42,183 nt of DNA, from assembly GCA_964539665.1 (NCBI GenBank), contig CAZIKB010000052.1:1-42183 (forward strand), given 5' to 3'. Both the position numbers and the translations under genes were made by a program. This document shows positions 31,162 to 39,897 of the stretch, piece after piece (position 1 is the first letter of the stretch; every line of letters begins with the position of its first letter). The stretch is from CAZIKB01 sp964539665 (GTDB lineage: Bacteria; Zhuqueibacterota; Zhuqueibacteria; Oceanimicrobiales; Oceanimicrobiaceae). The notes below the pieces were generated by a model. That model saw only the letters and a program-made list of their open reading frames with translations, had not been told where the DNA came from and searched no databases.

Positions 31162-31707
31162 TCATCCACCTTCTCTATTTTTAGTTCCAATTCGAATTGG
31201 ATGAGGTGGTAGATTTAATATCTCTTGCGGAAAATATTCAACAATGTAACTCACAATATCTTTAATCGAAACAACCGCTACCGGCTCATTTTTTTCGTCG
31301 ACAATTACAATATGTCTATAGCCGCCATTGTGCATTAATTTTAAAGCAGCAACAATTGAATCATCAATTGATAAAAATTCCGGGTCAGGCGTCATAAAAT
31401 CATCAATTTTAATTTTGCTTAAAGTATAACCTTCACCTGCAATCTTTAATAGCACATCTCTTTCAGTAAAAATTCCAACTAACTTTTTATTTTTGATGAC
31501 CAACAAGCATCCAATCTCGTGGCTCAGCATCAACTCAATACACTTCCCAATTGAAGCACCGACTTCGACTACTATGGCGCTTTTTAAGGGAAGTTTTTTA
31601 AGAGGAACTGCTAAACTTTCATCGTCGAAGCTAATCTCGGCTTTATCCATCATTTCTTGCATATTTCGCAATTCGTCATCAAATTCATCAAATTCCAACG
31701 AAGTCAA
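31162..31707 (-). CDS. CBS-domain pair protein
   Basis: The 181-residue protein is acidic at its N-terminus (E-F-D-E-F-D-D-E-L) and contains two CBS motifs. The first has G-C-L-L-V-I-K-N-K-K-L-V-G-I-F-T-E-R-D-V-L (~65-115); the second has D-D-S-I-V-A-A-L-K-L-M and H-I-V-I-V-D-E-K-N-E (~115-165). CBS pairs bind AMP, ATP, SAM or NADH as energy sensors. It lies between the other CBS gene (35 bases) and korA (51 bases). It may adjust Kor activity or its own regulator to energy state (inference). Confidence 0.9.
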   Translation of the reverse strand: MTSLEFDEFDDELRNMQEMMDKAEISFDDESLAVPLKKLPLKSAIVVEVGASIGKCIELMLSHEIGCLLVIKNKKLVGIFTERDVLLKIAGEGYTLSKIKIDDFMTPDPEFLSIDDSIVAALKLMHNGGYRHIVIVDEKNEPVAVVSIKDIVSYIVEYFPQEILNLPPHPIRIGTKNREGG

Positions 31708-31742
31708 TTTATACGTCTCCTTTTTTGTATTTTGAATGAATA

Positions 31743-32156
31743 TTAATTTCTCAAGTTTAAATTTTTAATAAGACAGGCAAAGATCTCTTTGACCGAGATA
31801 ATACCTGTAGGATTACCCTGGAAATTAATGAGAGGGATATGTCTGAAACCGCCGACGTGCATTCTATTTAAGGCATAAGCAATTCGATCATCCTGAAATA
31901 AATATTCCGGGCTTGGAGTCATCACACTTTCTACTCTGACCTTCTCAATCTCTGCATCACTACCGACTACTTTAGTCAGTACATCGCGTTCCGTAAAAAT
32001 ACCCACTAATTCATCATTTTGTACTACACAAACGCAGCCGATTCTCTTTTTCTTCATAATTTTAATAACATCGCTCACCACCGTGCCATAATTAACGCTA
32101 ATTGGTTTTGACGGCTGTAAGGTTTCAATAGACGAACGTAATGTGCTGGAATCCAT
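31743..32156 (-). CDS. CBS-domain pair protein
   Basis: The ~137-residue protein is a minimal CBS tandem: G-C-V-C-V-V-Q-N-D-E-L-V-G-I-F-T-E-R-D-V-L and D-D-R-I-A-Y-A-L-N-R-M-H-V-G-G-F-R-H-I-P-L-I-N. Two adjacent ATG codons start the gene; the second, at 32156, is six bases after AGGAG and is preferred over 32159. It is similar to the CBS protein just downstream, suggesting duplication. It is the first gene of the CBS-CBS-korA-korB group. Confidence 0.9.
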   Translation of the reverse strand: MDSSTLRSSIETLQPSKPISVNYGTVVSDVIKIMKKKRIGCVCVVQNDELVGIFTERDVLTKVVGSDAEIEKVRVESVMTPSPEYLFQDDRIAYALNRMHVGGFRHIPLINFQGNPTGIISVKEIFACLIKNLNLRN

Positions 32157-32384
32157 CATATACTCCTAACCCGGCCAGGCCGGAAATTTGGTAATCGGTA
32201 ATCGAAATCCGGAATGTAATCGCGAGATTTCATTGCTCAAAAAAAATAACTTCAAAATTAAGGTACTCATAGTCCAATAGAGCTACTAAACAATTGAAAA
32301 ACGTGGACTAATTTAAATAGTTAAATTTAAAAAATCAACTATTTTCAGCTACTTAAACCAACTTTCATAAGTATTGCATAAAAT

Positions 32385-32417
32385 AAAAAGGGAACACCAA
32401 TTTAGCATTCCCTTTTT
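32385..32417 (-). terminator. Rho-independent terminator of the large outer-membrane gene
   Basis: A perfect 10-base inverted repeat, AAAAAGGGAA at 32385-32394 and TTCCCTTTTT at 32408-32417, encloses a 13-base loop. On the minus strand it is followed by a T-rich tract, TTTTTATTTTA. It lies 24 bases after the stop of the 32441-35584 gene and would also work in the other direction. The remaining 32157-32384 gap shows no gene. Confidence 0.85.
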
Positions 32418-32440
32418 ATCACAATTAATTAATTTCTATG

Positions 32441-35400
32441 CTAAAAATCGGCTCCTATTGAAAACAATTTTCGAGACTTGAATATTCCCGTAAAATCGGT
32501 ACGCCAGGCAATATCATATTTCAAAAGAAATATGCCCAGATTAACACGCATGCCCCATCCAAATGACATGAGCACATCATCGAGCTTGATGCCGCCACCA
32601 GGAGTTTTGGTGATAAAATTAAAATCGTGGTCCCAGGCGCTACCAACATCCGTAAATAATGACCCACGAATATTGGCAAATTTAAGCGGAAGCGGCCATG
32701 TCATATCAATATAATTCACAAACGGAATTCTTAACTCAAAATTAGCCAGGAAAAACTTAGAGCCGACCTGTTCATAGTAATTAAATCCCCGAACCGGGGT
32801 AACAAATTGTGAAAAATATATATCCTCTATATTTATTTCTATATCGTCTCGAAAACTCAAATTCATCCAATTAGCCAGTCCACCCAGAAAAAACTTTTGC
32901 TTATGTCGGCCTTCACTAAACCCACCTGATAGTTTAACTGCGAAGGTATATTTCTTTTTAAAATTAAAATACGTTCTGCAATCACCTTTATATATTCTAA
33001 AATCCAGACCACCTGCTCCTAAATCAGGACTGGCTTGTATCGAGAGATTATAGCGACTGCCTGCCTTAGGTCCGGTATATCCCCATATAATGTTGTCCTT
33101 AACATACGCCAGGGTAGTTAAAAGAACACGCGTTGATCTGTTTTTATATTGAATTTCATTTTCTTCAAGATCCACCAGCCCCTCTCGCGATATATCTCTG
33201 AAATTAACGCCAAACTGAATCCTGCGATACCGGTCAAACGGACGGGACATTAGAAAATTTAAGCCTAAATTTCTATCCCGAACTAAGAATCTACCCTGAC
33301 TAAAAAACAAATAGTTGAACCTGAAAATACCAATGCTATAATCAGTTTGACGTGGAAGATAATAATAACTTACAGAAAAATCGCTGTTTTTAATATCGAC
33401 AAATAAATCCGTTATAATGTTTATTCGATGGCTTCCCATCAGATCACTAATTGATATGATAGCGCCTCCTTGAAATCCAAAAAATGGATCAAATCCCGCG
33501 CCACCCGTTACGATATCCGCTGAGAATTTCCTCTTGTATTTATTAACGCTGTATTTGCCGCCATCAGATTTATAATCAGTTTGACTCAAAAAAAGTCCGG
33601 GCTTTGGTGCGTGCTCGCTGATTGGACGTCCCTTTTTGAATTTTTTGCCAAATACAAAATTTTGATAATTTTGCTCCTGAGGTGCATGATGTTCATTTGA
33701 TAATGTTTCAGATTGTTCTTTCTGTTTCTTTTTCAGGAAATTAGTATAAGTAGGTTTGGCTTCAAACGGTTTAATATCCAGAGGATTCTTAAGAAGATAA
33801 AGATCAAAACCACCCTTGAAAAAACTTGTAAAACAGACTCGGTCACCTTTCCAGGAAAGGTGATCAATTCCGGTAAGTATGTTTGTTATAGGATATATCC
33901 CTTGTTCGTAAGCATGAACATCATTGTTTCCATTAGAGCTGTTCCCGCCACTGGTTTTAAAAATCAGGTCATCTTTGTTTTTTATTGGTGACATATTCTT
34001 AATATAAATATTAAATATACCGCTCCTATCAGACACAAAAGCCATTTTGGTCCCGTCGGGTGACCAGACTGGAGACTTTTCATTCGTTTCAGTGTCTGTA
34101 ATTCGTGCAATATTGCCGATGCTTACATTAACTAAATATATATCAAATTGATGATAATTGCTGGTTTGAATTTTAAAATTAATTGGCACCTGGTCAGGAC
34201 TTAGATATTCGGATCTGTCCGAAATAAATACGATTTCCTGCCCATTTGGTGACCACCGAGGCTCTAAATCGCTGAAAATATCATGAGTTACTGTTCTTAA
34301 ATCCTTAGAGTTTAAATTGTAAATGTAAATGTCAGAAGAACCGTTTTGGCTGCCGACAAATGCAATTTCATTGCCGTCTGGTGACCAATCCGGTGAATAT
34401 AATCCATCCAGGTTAAATTTATAACTCTGAATAATTTTTTTTCGGTTTACATCCACAATATGCAGCGCGTCTTGCTCACGGCTTTTAGCCGCGAAAACAA
34501 TAAAATTGCCATCGGGAGACCATGAGATGCCCGGTCGAAGCCAATGCAATTCCTCAAGCATCCCGGACCGCTGTCCGCTAACCAGTTTCGTTCTTTTACT
34601 CACGTCAATGACTGAAACCAGGTAAATATCGAAAAATCCGGATTTGTCTGAGATGTAAGCAATCTTATCGCTCTGAGGAGATAACTCACCACTATTGTTT
34701 ATAAAATTTTTTTCTTCTAAATGAAACGTGATCTGTTTGGCAAAATTACCGGGTTCCTCGAAGTCATCAATATCGGGCCAGTAAGTTTCTTTTAAATACC
34801 TCTGCCATTGAATATTAAGCTCTTCAATACCAATCCCAATGCTTTGTTTCAATCCACGTTCAACATTTTTAGAATATCTGACTTTCGTCAAAAGTTCACC
34901 TATTTTCCGGCTGCCATATTTTTCAGAGATAAAGTATAAAAGCGATTGTCCACCCTTATAAGCTAAAAATGCATATAGATAATCGATGGGTGGGATGTAG
35001 CCATTAATCACAGCGTCGCGGATAAACATATCAGATTCCGTATCCCAACCACGTGATTCATATTCAGCCAGGCCCTCAATAAACCAAAGAGGAATCCGGG
35101 TACGAGATATTCCCGCCAATATTGATTGGTGTTTAGGCCCAAACAGCATTTGCAGCATTATCGCGTGAGTGAGTTCATGGTGGGTCACATGCCTGAGCTG
35201 TTCATAGGAACCTTCGTAAGGAATCACCACTCTGTTTTTAAAAAATTCAGTGAATCCACCGACAGATTCTTCCGGCGGTGCAAAATTCAGATTAGTCTGA
35301 CCAAAATCATTGTGGGATTTGTACAGTATTATAACTATTCGGGATTTAAGCTTGTAATTCCAGCTACTGGAAAGGCTTACGTAAGATGATTCAGCAACAT

Positions 35401-35584
35401 CTGCCACAAATTCAGCAGCAACATCGTTGCCGGGATAAAAATAAATATCAAAGTGTTTTGATTGAATATACTGCCAGTCAAATACAGTATATTGAACATT
35501 ATTTTTCCCAAAAAACTGCGCAAAAGATAATTTGGTAAAAATAAATATCGCAATTATAATTAAGGAGTAATTAAATCTTTTCAT
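32441..35584 (-). CDS. Outer-membrane gluzincin-protease/TolB-propeller/BamA-like barrel protein
   Basis: The 1047-residue protein has a signal peptide and three modules. First, a peptidase_MA-like domain (~30-265) with T-H-H136-E137-L-T-H140 and a downstream W-F-I-E-G-L-A-E174-Y, the HExxH plus Glu zinc ligands of gluzincins. Second, a TolB/PD40 beta-propeller (~280-580) with six or so blades of the S-W-S-P-D-G-N type. Third, a C-terminal Omp85/surface-antigen-like barrel (~700-1047) ending G-A-D-F with a terminal Phe. A low-complexity linker (N-S-S-N-G-N-N-D) and a charged K-K-K-Q-K-E stretch separate the parts. ATG 35584 was chosen over a site 11 residues upstream because the signal peptide starts there. 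The protease may act on the cell surface or periplasm. Exact function is unknown. Confidence 0.88.
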   Translation of the reverse strand: MKRFNYSLIIIAIFIFTKLSFAQFFGKNNVQYTVFDWQYIQSKHFDIYFYPGNDVAAEFVADVAESSYVSLSSSWNYKLKSRIVIILYKSHNDFGQTNLNFAPPEESVGGFTEFFKNRVVIPYEGSYEQLRHVTHHELTHAIMLQMLFGPKHQSILAGISRTRIPLWFIEGLAEYESRGWDTESDMFIRDAVINGYIPPIDYLYAFLAYKGGQSLLYFISEKYGSRKIGELLTKVRYSKNVERGLKQSIGIGIEELNIQWQRYLKETYWPDIDDFEEPGNFAKQITFHLEEKNFINNSGELSPQSDKIAYISDKSGFFDIYLVSVIDVSKRTKLVSGQRSGMLEELHWLRPGISWSPDGNFIVFAAKSREQDALHIVDVNRKKIIQSYKFNLDGLYSPDWSPDGNEIAFVGSQNGSSDIYIYNLNSKDLRTVTHDIFSDLEPRWSPNGQEIVFISDRSEYLSPDQVPINFKIQTSNYHQFDIYLVNVSIGNIARITDTETNEKSPVWSPDGTKMAFVSDRSGIFNIYIKNMSPIKNKDDLIFKTSGGNSSNGNNDVHAYEQGIYPITNILTGIDHLSWKGDRVCFTSFFKGGFDLYLLKNPLDIKPFEAKPTYTNFLKKKQKEQSETLSNEHHAPQEQNYQNFVFGKKFKKGRPISEHAPKPGLFLSQTDYKSDGGKYSVNKYKRKFSADIVTGGAGFDPFFGFQGGAIISISDLMGSHRINIITDLFVDIKNSDFSVSYYYLPRQTDYSIGIFRFNYLFFSQGRFLVRDRNLGLNFLMSRPFDRYRRIQFGVNFRDISREGLVDLEENEIQYKNRSTRVLLTTLAYVKDNIIWGYTGPKAGSRYNLSIQASPDLGAGGLDFRIYKGDCRTYFNFKKKYTFAVKLSGGFSEGRHKQKFFLGGLANWMNLSFRDDIEINIEDIYFSQFVTPVRGFNYYEQVGSKFFLANFELRIPFVNYIDMTWPLPLKFANIRGSLFTDVGSAWDHDFNFITKTPGGGIKLDDVLMSFGWGMRVNLGIFLLKYDIAWRTDFTGIFKSRKLFSIGADF

Positions 35585-35799
35585 TTCATTATTATAAAAG
35601 CTTAATATCCATGTCAATTATTGAGCTTTATTAAAAGGGGCCTGAACTTCAAATCAATTTGTGCTTCGTGCTCTTCGTGATTCCGGCAGCTAATTTATTC
35701 TTTAAATTAGATTATTTAATTATAGCTTGTAAGTACGATTTTTAATACTGCTATTTATTTTTCGACAGATATTGTCATATTGTTAATAACATTTCACTA

Positions 35800-35828
35800 T
35801 TGACAATTTTCTTTTTTTTGTTCATATT
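35800..35828 (+). promoter_or_regulatory. Candidate sigma-70 promoter upstream of glpD
   Basis: TTGACA at 35800-35805 and CATATT at 35823-35828 are separated by 17 bases, at a distance of ~170 bases from glpD. The -35 box is perfect; the -10 box is weak. A T-rich spacer lies between. The 417-base gap (35585-36001) otherwise shows two short CTTCGTG motifs (35668-35690 and 35985-35996) and no gene. The leader is long for a direct promoter, so this is tentative. Confidence 0.35.
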
Positions 35829-36001
35829 TAAAATATATTATTTCAAAAAATAAATCTAGGGAGGAAGCATACCCCAAAGACACAAAAAAAGTATGATATC
35901 TTCAGATCATAATATTGGGTTGTATTAAAAGTGTATCCAGAATCTCGTGCTGAATTAATATGATATAAATATTTACATTCTTTGTGCCTTCGTGGTAAAG
36001 C

Positions 36002-37624
36002 ATGAACAATATGGAAAATAATAAATACGACATAATAATTATCGGTGGCGGTATAAATGGCGCTGGCATTGCCAGGGAAGCTGCAGAACGAGGACTTTCT
36101 GTTTATTTAGCCGAAAAAAATGATTTCGCATTTGGTGCAACGTTTCGTTCGACCAAACTTATTCACGGCGGCCTACGATACCTTGAACATTATGAAATTG
36201 GACTGGTCAGAGAATCCCTGCGTGAACGGGAAATTTTGCTTAAAACAGCTCCTCATCTGGTGAAACCTATTAAATTTGTTATCCCGGTTTATGATGATCA
36301 CAAATATGGTTACGGCAAAGTCAGATTAGGGCTCATAGCTTACGATATGCTTTCTTACGATAAGAGCCTGGAAAATCACACCTCCTATTCATGCGAGGAA
36401 CTCAAGAAAATTGAACCCAATATTCGAACTAAAAACTGTGAAGGGGGCTTTATTTATTTTGATTGTCAGGTACCATTCCCGGAAAGACTTTGTTTAGAAA
36501 ATATTTTACTGGCAAAAGAAGCTGGAGCAGATATTCACAACTACACTGAAGTGATTGATCTGATTGAAAATAATAATCAAATCATTGGCGTTAAAGTCAG
36601 GGATGCTTTAAGTGGAGAAGAATCAGAGGTTTTCTGTCGCATGGTGGTTAATGCATCCGGACCTTGGGTTGATGATGTCCTCGACCTCAAGAACAGTTCA
36701 TCAGAAAAAAAGATGGGCGGCACCAAAGGCAGCCATATCCTGATACCCATGTTTCAAGGCGGCCCCCGAAATGCCGTTTATGTACCAGCGCATCAAGATG
36801 GACGACCATTTTTTATCATCCCATGGCGGGATTATTATTGGGTTGGCACAACCGATATTCGTTTCAACGGCGAACTTGATCATGTACAATCTTCTCAAGA
36901 CGAAATTGATTATCTCCTGAGAGAAGTAAATTTTGTTTTTCCGATGGCTCAGATTACCAAACAAGATGTTCACTATAGTTTAGCAGGAATCCGCCCCCTT
37001 CCTGTTACAGAAAGTGATACAGAAGAAGCTGACATTACCCGCCGTCATCTGATTTTCGATCATGAGAAAGAAGGCATTGAAGGTCTCATCTCAATTATAG
37101 GCGGCAAGCTTACAACCTATCGCAGCCTTGCGGAAGAGACTGTAGATTTTGTCTACGATAAATTTGACCAAGAATCTCAGCAATGTCATACAAAGGATAA
37201 GCCTCTCTGGGGTGGTGCGATTCAAAATATTCATGAATTTATTAATGATAATGTACCTAAATACAGCTCAAGGTATGGCCTCGAAGAAGCCCAGATTGCC
37301 TATTTGATAACAATTTATGGTTCGAAGTTTCATGCAGTTTTAGATCTCATCGACTTAAAGCCCAAACTTAAAAGCAAGATTTGCAAAAAAAATCTGGACA
37401 TCAAAGCACAGATCGTTTTTTCCCTACAACACGAAATGCCGCGTACCCTGGCCGACATTTATCTTCGCCGCACTGGCATTGGCACTGGTGCATGTAAAGG
37501 TATGGATTGTGTAAAAAATGGGGCAAAGGTTATGGGAAAATATTTAGGCTGGAACCGTAAAAGAATTAAACAGGAAGTTAAAAATTATTTACAACATGTT
37601 GAAGAGCTGTATGGATGTGATTGA
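36002..37624 (+). CDS. glpD: Glycerol-3-phosphate dehydrogenase (FAD-dependent)
   Basis: The enzyme oxidises sn-glycerol-3-phosphate to dihydroxyacetone phosphate and feeds electrons to quinone at the inner membrane. The 540-residue protein has the FAD dinucleotide-binding start I-I-I-I-G-G-G-I-N-G-A-G-I-A-R-E-A-A-E-R-G. It also has the family signature F-R-S-T-K-L-I-H-G-G-L-R-Y-L-E, a DAO catalytic core (W-R-D-Y-Y-W-V-G-T-T-D) and a C-terminal DAO_C helix bundle. Length agrees with GlpD/GlpA. Start ATG 36002 or ATG 36011 (M-E-N-N-K-Y-D) are both possible. No glpK or glpF is next to it. It is followed by the tumE-like gene on the other strand. Confidence 0.95.
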   Translation: MNNMENNKYDIIIIGGGINGAGIAREAAERGLSVYLAEKNDFAFGATFRSTKLIHGGLRYLEHYEIGLVRESLREREILLKTAPHLVKPIKFVIPVYDDHKYGYGKVRLGLIAYDMLSYDKSLENHTSYSCEELKKIEPNIRTKNCEGGFIYFDCQVPFPERLCLENILLAKEAGADIHNYTEVIDLIENNNQIIGVKVRDALSGEESEVFCRMVVNASGPWVDDVLDLKNSSSEKKMGGTKGSHILIPMFQGGPRNAVYVPAHQDGRPFFIIPWRDYYWVGTTDIRFNGELDHVQSSQDEIDYLLREVNFVFPMAQITKQDVHYSLAGIRPLPVTESDTEEADITRRHLIFDHEKEGIEGLISIIGGKLTTYRSLAEETVDFVYDKFDQESQQCHTKDKPLWGGAIQNIHEFINDNVPKYSSRYGLEEAQIAYLITIYGSKFHAVLDLIDLKPKLKSKICKKNLDIKAQIVFSLQHEMPRTLADIYLRRTGIGTGACKGMDCVKNGAKVMGKYLGWNRKRIKQEVKNYLQHVEELYGCD

Positions 37625-37684
37625 CAAAGCTAAGTGATTCCACTAAGTAAGGATATGACTTTTAAATTTTAATTCTTTTCGAAA

Positions 37685-38041
37685 TTATTGTCCTTTTGGA
37701 ATTACACTTATTTCAATAGCTTTCAAAACCTCCTCTAAAGAAATCTCGGTTGATTCCTTAACATTTTTTTCATTTATAATATGTTTATGATGTGGAAAAG
37801 TTGGTATAGATGGCCAATGTTCCGCATTATCCCATCGTATTAATAAATTACTGTCTTGGTCCATCCAGTGATAGACATATTTACGATCTACCTCTCCAAA
37901 AAGATAATCTCTAACAAACAATTTAGAACTATCAACAAATACTATTTCTATATTGAATCGATAGTTAATATCTTCACGTTCATAAAGTAAAATATTAAAT
38001 GAAGAAATTATATTATCAAATTTCTTAATTATTTCAAGCAT
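37685..38041 (-). CDS. TumE-family (DUF6516) toxin-like protein
   Basis: The 118-residue protein has the family pattern Y-V-Y-H-W-M-D-Q-D, L-I-R-W-D-N-A-E-H-W, T-F-P-H-H-K-H and S-L-E-E-V-L. ATG 38041 overlaps the end of the antitoxin gene by eight bases (ATGCTTGA), a typical toxin-antitoxin coupling. TumE proteins are toxins of type II systems. The H-H-K-H and W-D-N motifs suggest a nuclease-like active site, but the mechanism is not shown here. It appears intact. Confidence 0.78.
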   Translation of the reverse strand: MLEIIKKFDNIISSFNILLYEREDINYRFNIEIVFVDSSKLFVRDYLFGEVDRKYVYHWMDQDSNLLIRWDNAEHWPSIPTFPHHKHIINEKNVKESTEISLEEVLKAIEISVIPKGQ

Positions 38042-38336
38042 TGACAAGAATCTCTTTCCGTTCCAGCCAAATTTTCAACGCTGTCACTGCAAATTTCCAA
38101 TCTAAATAGTCATTTTCTTGCTCAAAATTTTCTTCATTTATTTGATTGATAAGTCGTTTTTCAAATTCTGCAAAGTCGATTTGATATTTATTTTGATATT
38201 TATTTATTTCAGCCTTATATTTATCGACTTTCGCCAGGGTGATAAACCAAGCTTGATTTTTTAAAGCCTGTTCCTCGGAAGCAATACCAAAATCGTTTAA
38301 TATATCATTTATGGTTGATTTGATTGTACTTTTCAT
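38034..38336 (-). CDS. TumA-like antitoxin partner
   Basis: The 100-residue protein is helical and charged and ends D-Y-L-D-W-K-F-A-V-T-A-L-K-I-W-L-E-R, a motif of small proteins encoded before TumE. It overlaps the toxin-like gene by eight bases and lies upstream in transcription, as antitoxins normally do. Its N-terminus (S-T-I-N-D-I-L-N-D-F-G) is like a family-typical helix. The identity as antitoxin is drawn from position and similarity pattern. Confidence 0.7.
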   Translation of the reverse strand: MKSTIKSTINDILNDFGIASEEQALKNQAWFITLAKVDKYKAEINKYQNKYQIDFAEFEKRLINQINEENFEQENDYLDWKFAVTALKIWLERKEILVNA

Positions 38337-38408
38337 GAAAAGCTACTCCATTTGTCAATAATAGTTAAAATTCTAAAATATTTTAAATCTACATAAAATA
38401 TTCAGCCT

Positions 38409-38433
38409 TTGTCAAGTAAATTTTCCTTGACAA
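38409..38433. promoter_or_regulatory. Inverted repeat at the shared tumA/thrC control region
   Basis: TTGTCAAG at 38409-38416 and CTTGACAA at 38426-38433 form a perfect eight-base inverted repeat with a 9-base spacer. Each half contains a TTGACA -35 box, one per strand, so the two divergent promoters start back to back. A protein bound here could govern both the TA operon and thrC. A TA autoregulator is the natural candidate, but this is inference. Confidence 0.45.
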
Positions 38434-38455
38434 TAAGAATTATTCTAAATACATT
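38427..38455 (+). promoter_or_regulatory. thrC: Sigma-70-type promoter of thrC
   Basis: TTGACA at 38427-38432 and TACATT at 38450-38455 are spaced by 17 bases. The expected start is near 38462, about 38 bases before ATG 38500. A short palindrome, AGAATTATTCT, lies between the two boxes and could be an operator. Confidence 0.55.
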
Positions 38456-38499
38456 TTCATCCAAATTTCCAAACCTAATAGATTTTAATAATTGAGATT

Positions 38500-39831
38500 A
38501 TGATAACCCACACCTACAAAGCCTGGTACCAATGCATCAATGATTGCACCGGTCACTATTCCTTATCAGAAATAATCTATCGCTGCCCCAAATGCGGCGA
38601 CTTGCTCGAAGTCCGACATGACTTAGACCGACTCCGTTCTAAGTCACCACAGGATTGGCAAGCGCTTTTCGAAGAGCGATTCCGTCATGCTGCTGGATCA
38701 AATGCCAGTGGCGTCTGGAGCAAGAAAGAATGGGTTTGCCCGGAAGTAGCAGACGAACATATTGTTACTATCGGAGAGGGACGAACTCCGCTTTTCCAAA
38801 CCAAACGCTTGGGTAAACAAACAGGTGTCCAGCAACTCTGGGTGAAACTCTGTGGCAACAGTCACACTGGCTCCTTCAAGGATTTAGGCATGACCGTACT
38901 GGTTTCCATGGTGAATCAGATGATCGCCCGGGGACAAAACATCAAAGCTGTGGCCTGCGCTTCAACTGGCGACACTTCGGCGGCGTTAGCGGCTTACTGC
39001 GCTGCAGCAGGCATCCCTTCTCTGGTGCTTTTACCCAAAAATAAAATATCAAACGCACAGCTCATTCAACCCATTGCTAATGGCACGCTGACTTTTTCTT
39101 TGGACACGGACTTTGACGGCTGTATGAGCATTATCAAGCAGCTTACTGAATCCAGGGAAATTTACCTGGCAAATTCAATGAACTCCCTGCGGGTTGAAGG
39201 CCAAAAGACGGTGAGTCTGGAATTAGTTCAGCAATTGAACTGGCAGGTTCCGGATTGGGTTATTGTGCCTGGTGGAAATCTGGGAAACATCTCAGCAATT
39301 GGCAAGGGTTTTCTCGAAATGCAAGCGGTCGGCCTCATTGATCGTTTACCGCGTTTAGTTTGTGCGCAAGCCATGAAGGCCAATCCTTTGTTTGAAAGTT
39401 ACCAGACTGGTTTCAAAGAGTTTCATGCCAAGGAGGCCAAATCCACGCACGCATCAGCCATCCAGATTGGTAATCCTGTCAGCGTAAAAAAAGCTATTCG
39501 TGTACTAAAGCAATTTCACGGCATAGTTGAGCAATCGAGCGAAGAAGAACTGGCCAACGCATCGGCCCTGGCAGATCAGAATGGATTATTCACCTGTCCC
39601 CAAACAGGCGTGGCCATAGCAGCTTTTCTAAAATTAGTCGAGAAAAAAGAAATAAAATCCAATGACCGCGTGGTGATCATATCCACAGCCCACGGTTTAA
39701 AGTTCGCCGATTTTAAAATCAAGTACCATGAAAATCGGCTGCCCAATGTAACGGCTCAATATTCAAATACGCCGGTGGAATTACCTGCAGATATAAACGA
39801 AGTGAGACAGAAATTGGATGAAATCATTTAA
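38500..39831 (+). CDS. thrC: Threonine synthase
   Basis: The PLP enzyme converts O-phospho-L-homoserine to L-threonine. The 443-residue protein opens with a zinc-ribbon-like segment (Q-C12-I-N-D-C16 and R-C29-P-K-C32), seen in a group of threonine synthases. It continues with G-E-G-R-T-P-L-F, the cofactor-binding H-T-G-S-F-K127-D-L-G-M (Schiff-base lysine), A-S-T-G-D-T-S-A-A-L-A (phosphate-binding loop) and P-G-G-N-L-G-N-I-S-A. The C-terminal part has T-C-P-Q-T-G-V-A. The promoter is at 38427-38455. No thrA or thrB is in the window. Confidence 0.94.
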   Translation: MITHTYKAWYQCINDCTGHYSLSEIIYRCPKCGDLLEVRHDLDRLRSKSPQDWQALFEERFRHAAGSNASGVWSKKEWVCPEVADEHIVTIGEGRTPLFQTKRLGKQTGVQQLWVKLCGNSHTGSFKDLGMTVLVSMVNQMIARGQNIKAVACASTGDTSAALAAYCAAAGIPSLVLLPKNKISNAQLIQPIANGTLTFSLDTDFDGCMSIIKQLTESREIYLANSMNSLRVEGQKTVSLELVQQLNWQVPDWVIVPGGNLGNISAIGKGFLEMQAVGLIDRLPRLVCAQAMKANPLFESYQTGFKEFHAKEAKSTHASAIQIGNPVSVKKAIRVLKQFHGIVEQSSEEELANASALADQNGLFTCPQTGVAIAAFLKLVEKKEIKSNDRVVIISTAHGLKFADFKIKYHENRLPNVTAQYSNTPVELPADINEVRQKLDEII

Positions 39832-39842
39832 CCAGAATGATT

Positions 39843-39861
39843 ACTGAACTACTCAGTTTTT
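39843..39861 (+). terminator. Weak hairpin terminator after thrC
   Basis: ACTGA at 39843-39847 pairs with TCAGT at 39853-39857, with a five-base loop and a following T-run. The five-pair stem is short, so termination is probably partial. This would leave the VOC gene 37 bases downstream partly co-transcribed with thrC. Confidence 0.35.
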
Positions 39862-39897
39862 ACAATAGCCTGGTAATTAGAAAATATTGAGGTGAAA

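Noticed and set aside
35660..35996. Two CTTCGTG-type short motifs in the spacer before glpD as a paired repeat
   Set aside because: The copies are too short and differ in flanks; chance recurrence cannot be excluded without a genome-wide count.
36701..36973. A 90-residue minus-strand reading inside glpD
   Set aside because: It is antisense to the highly conserved core of glpD and has no ribosome-binding site.
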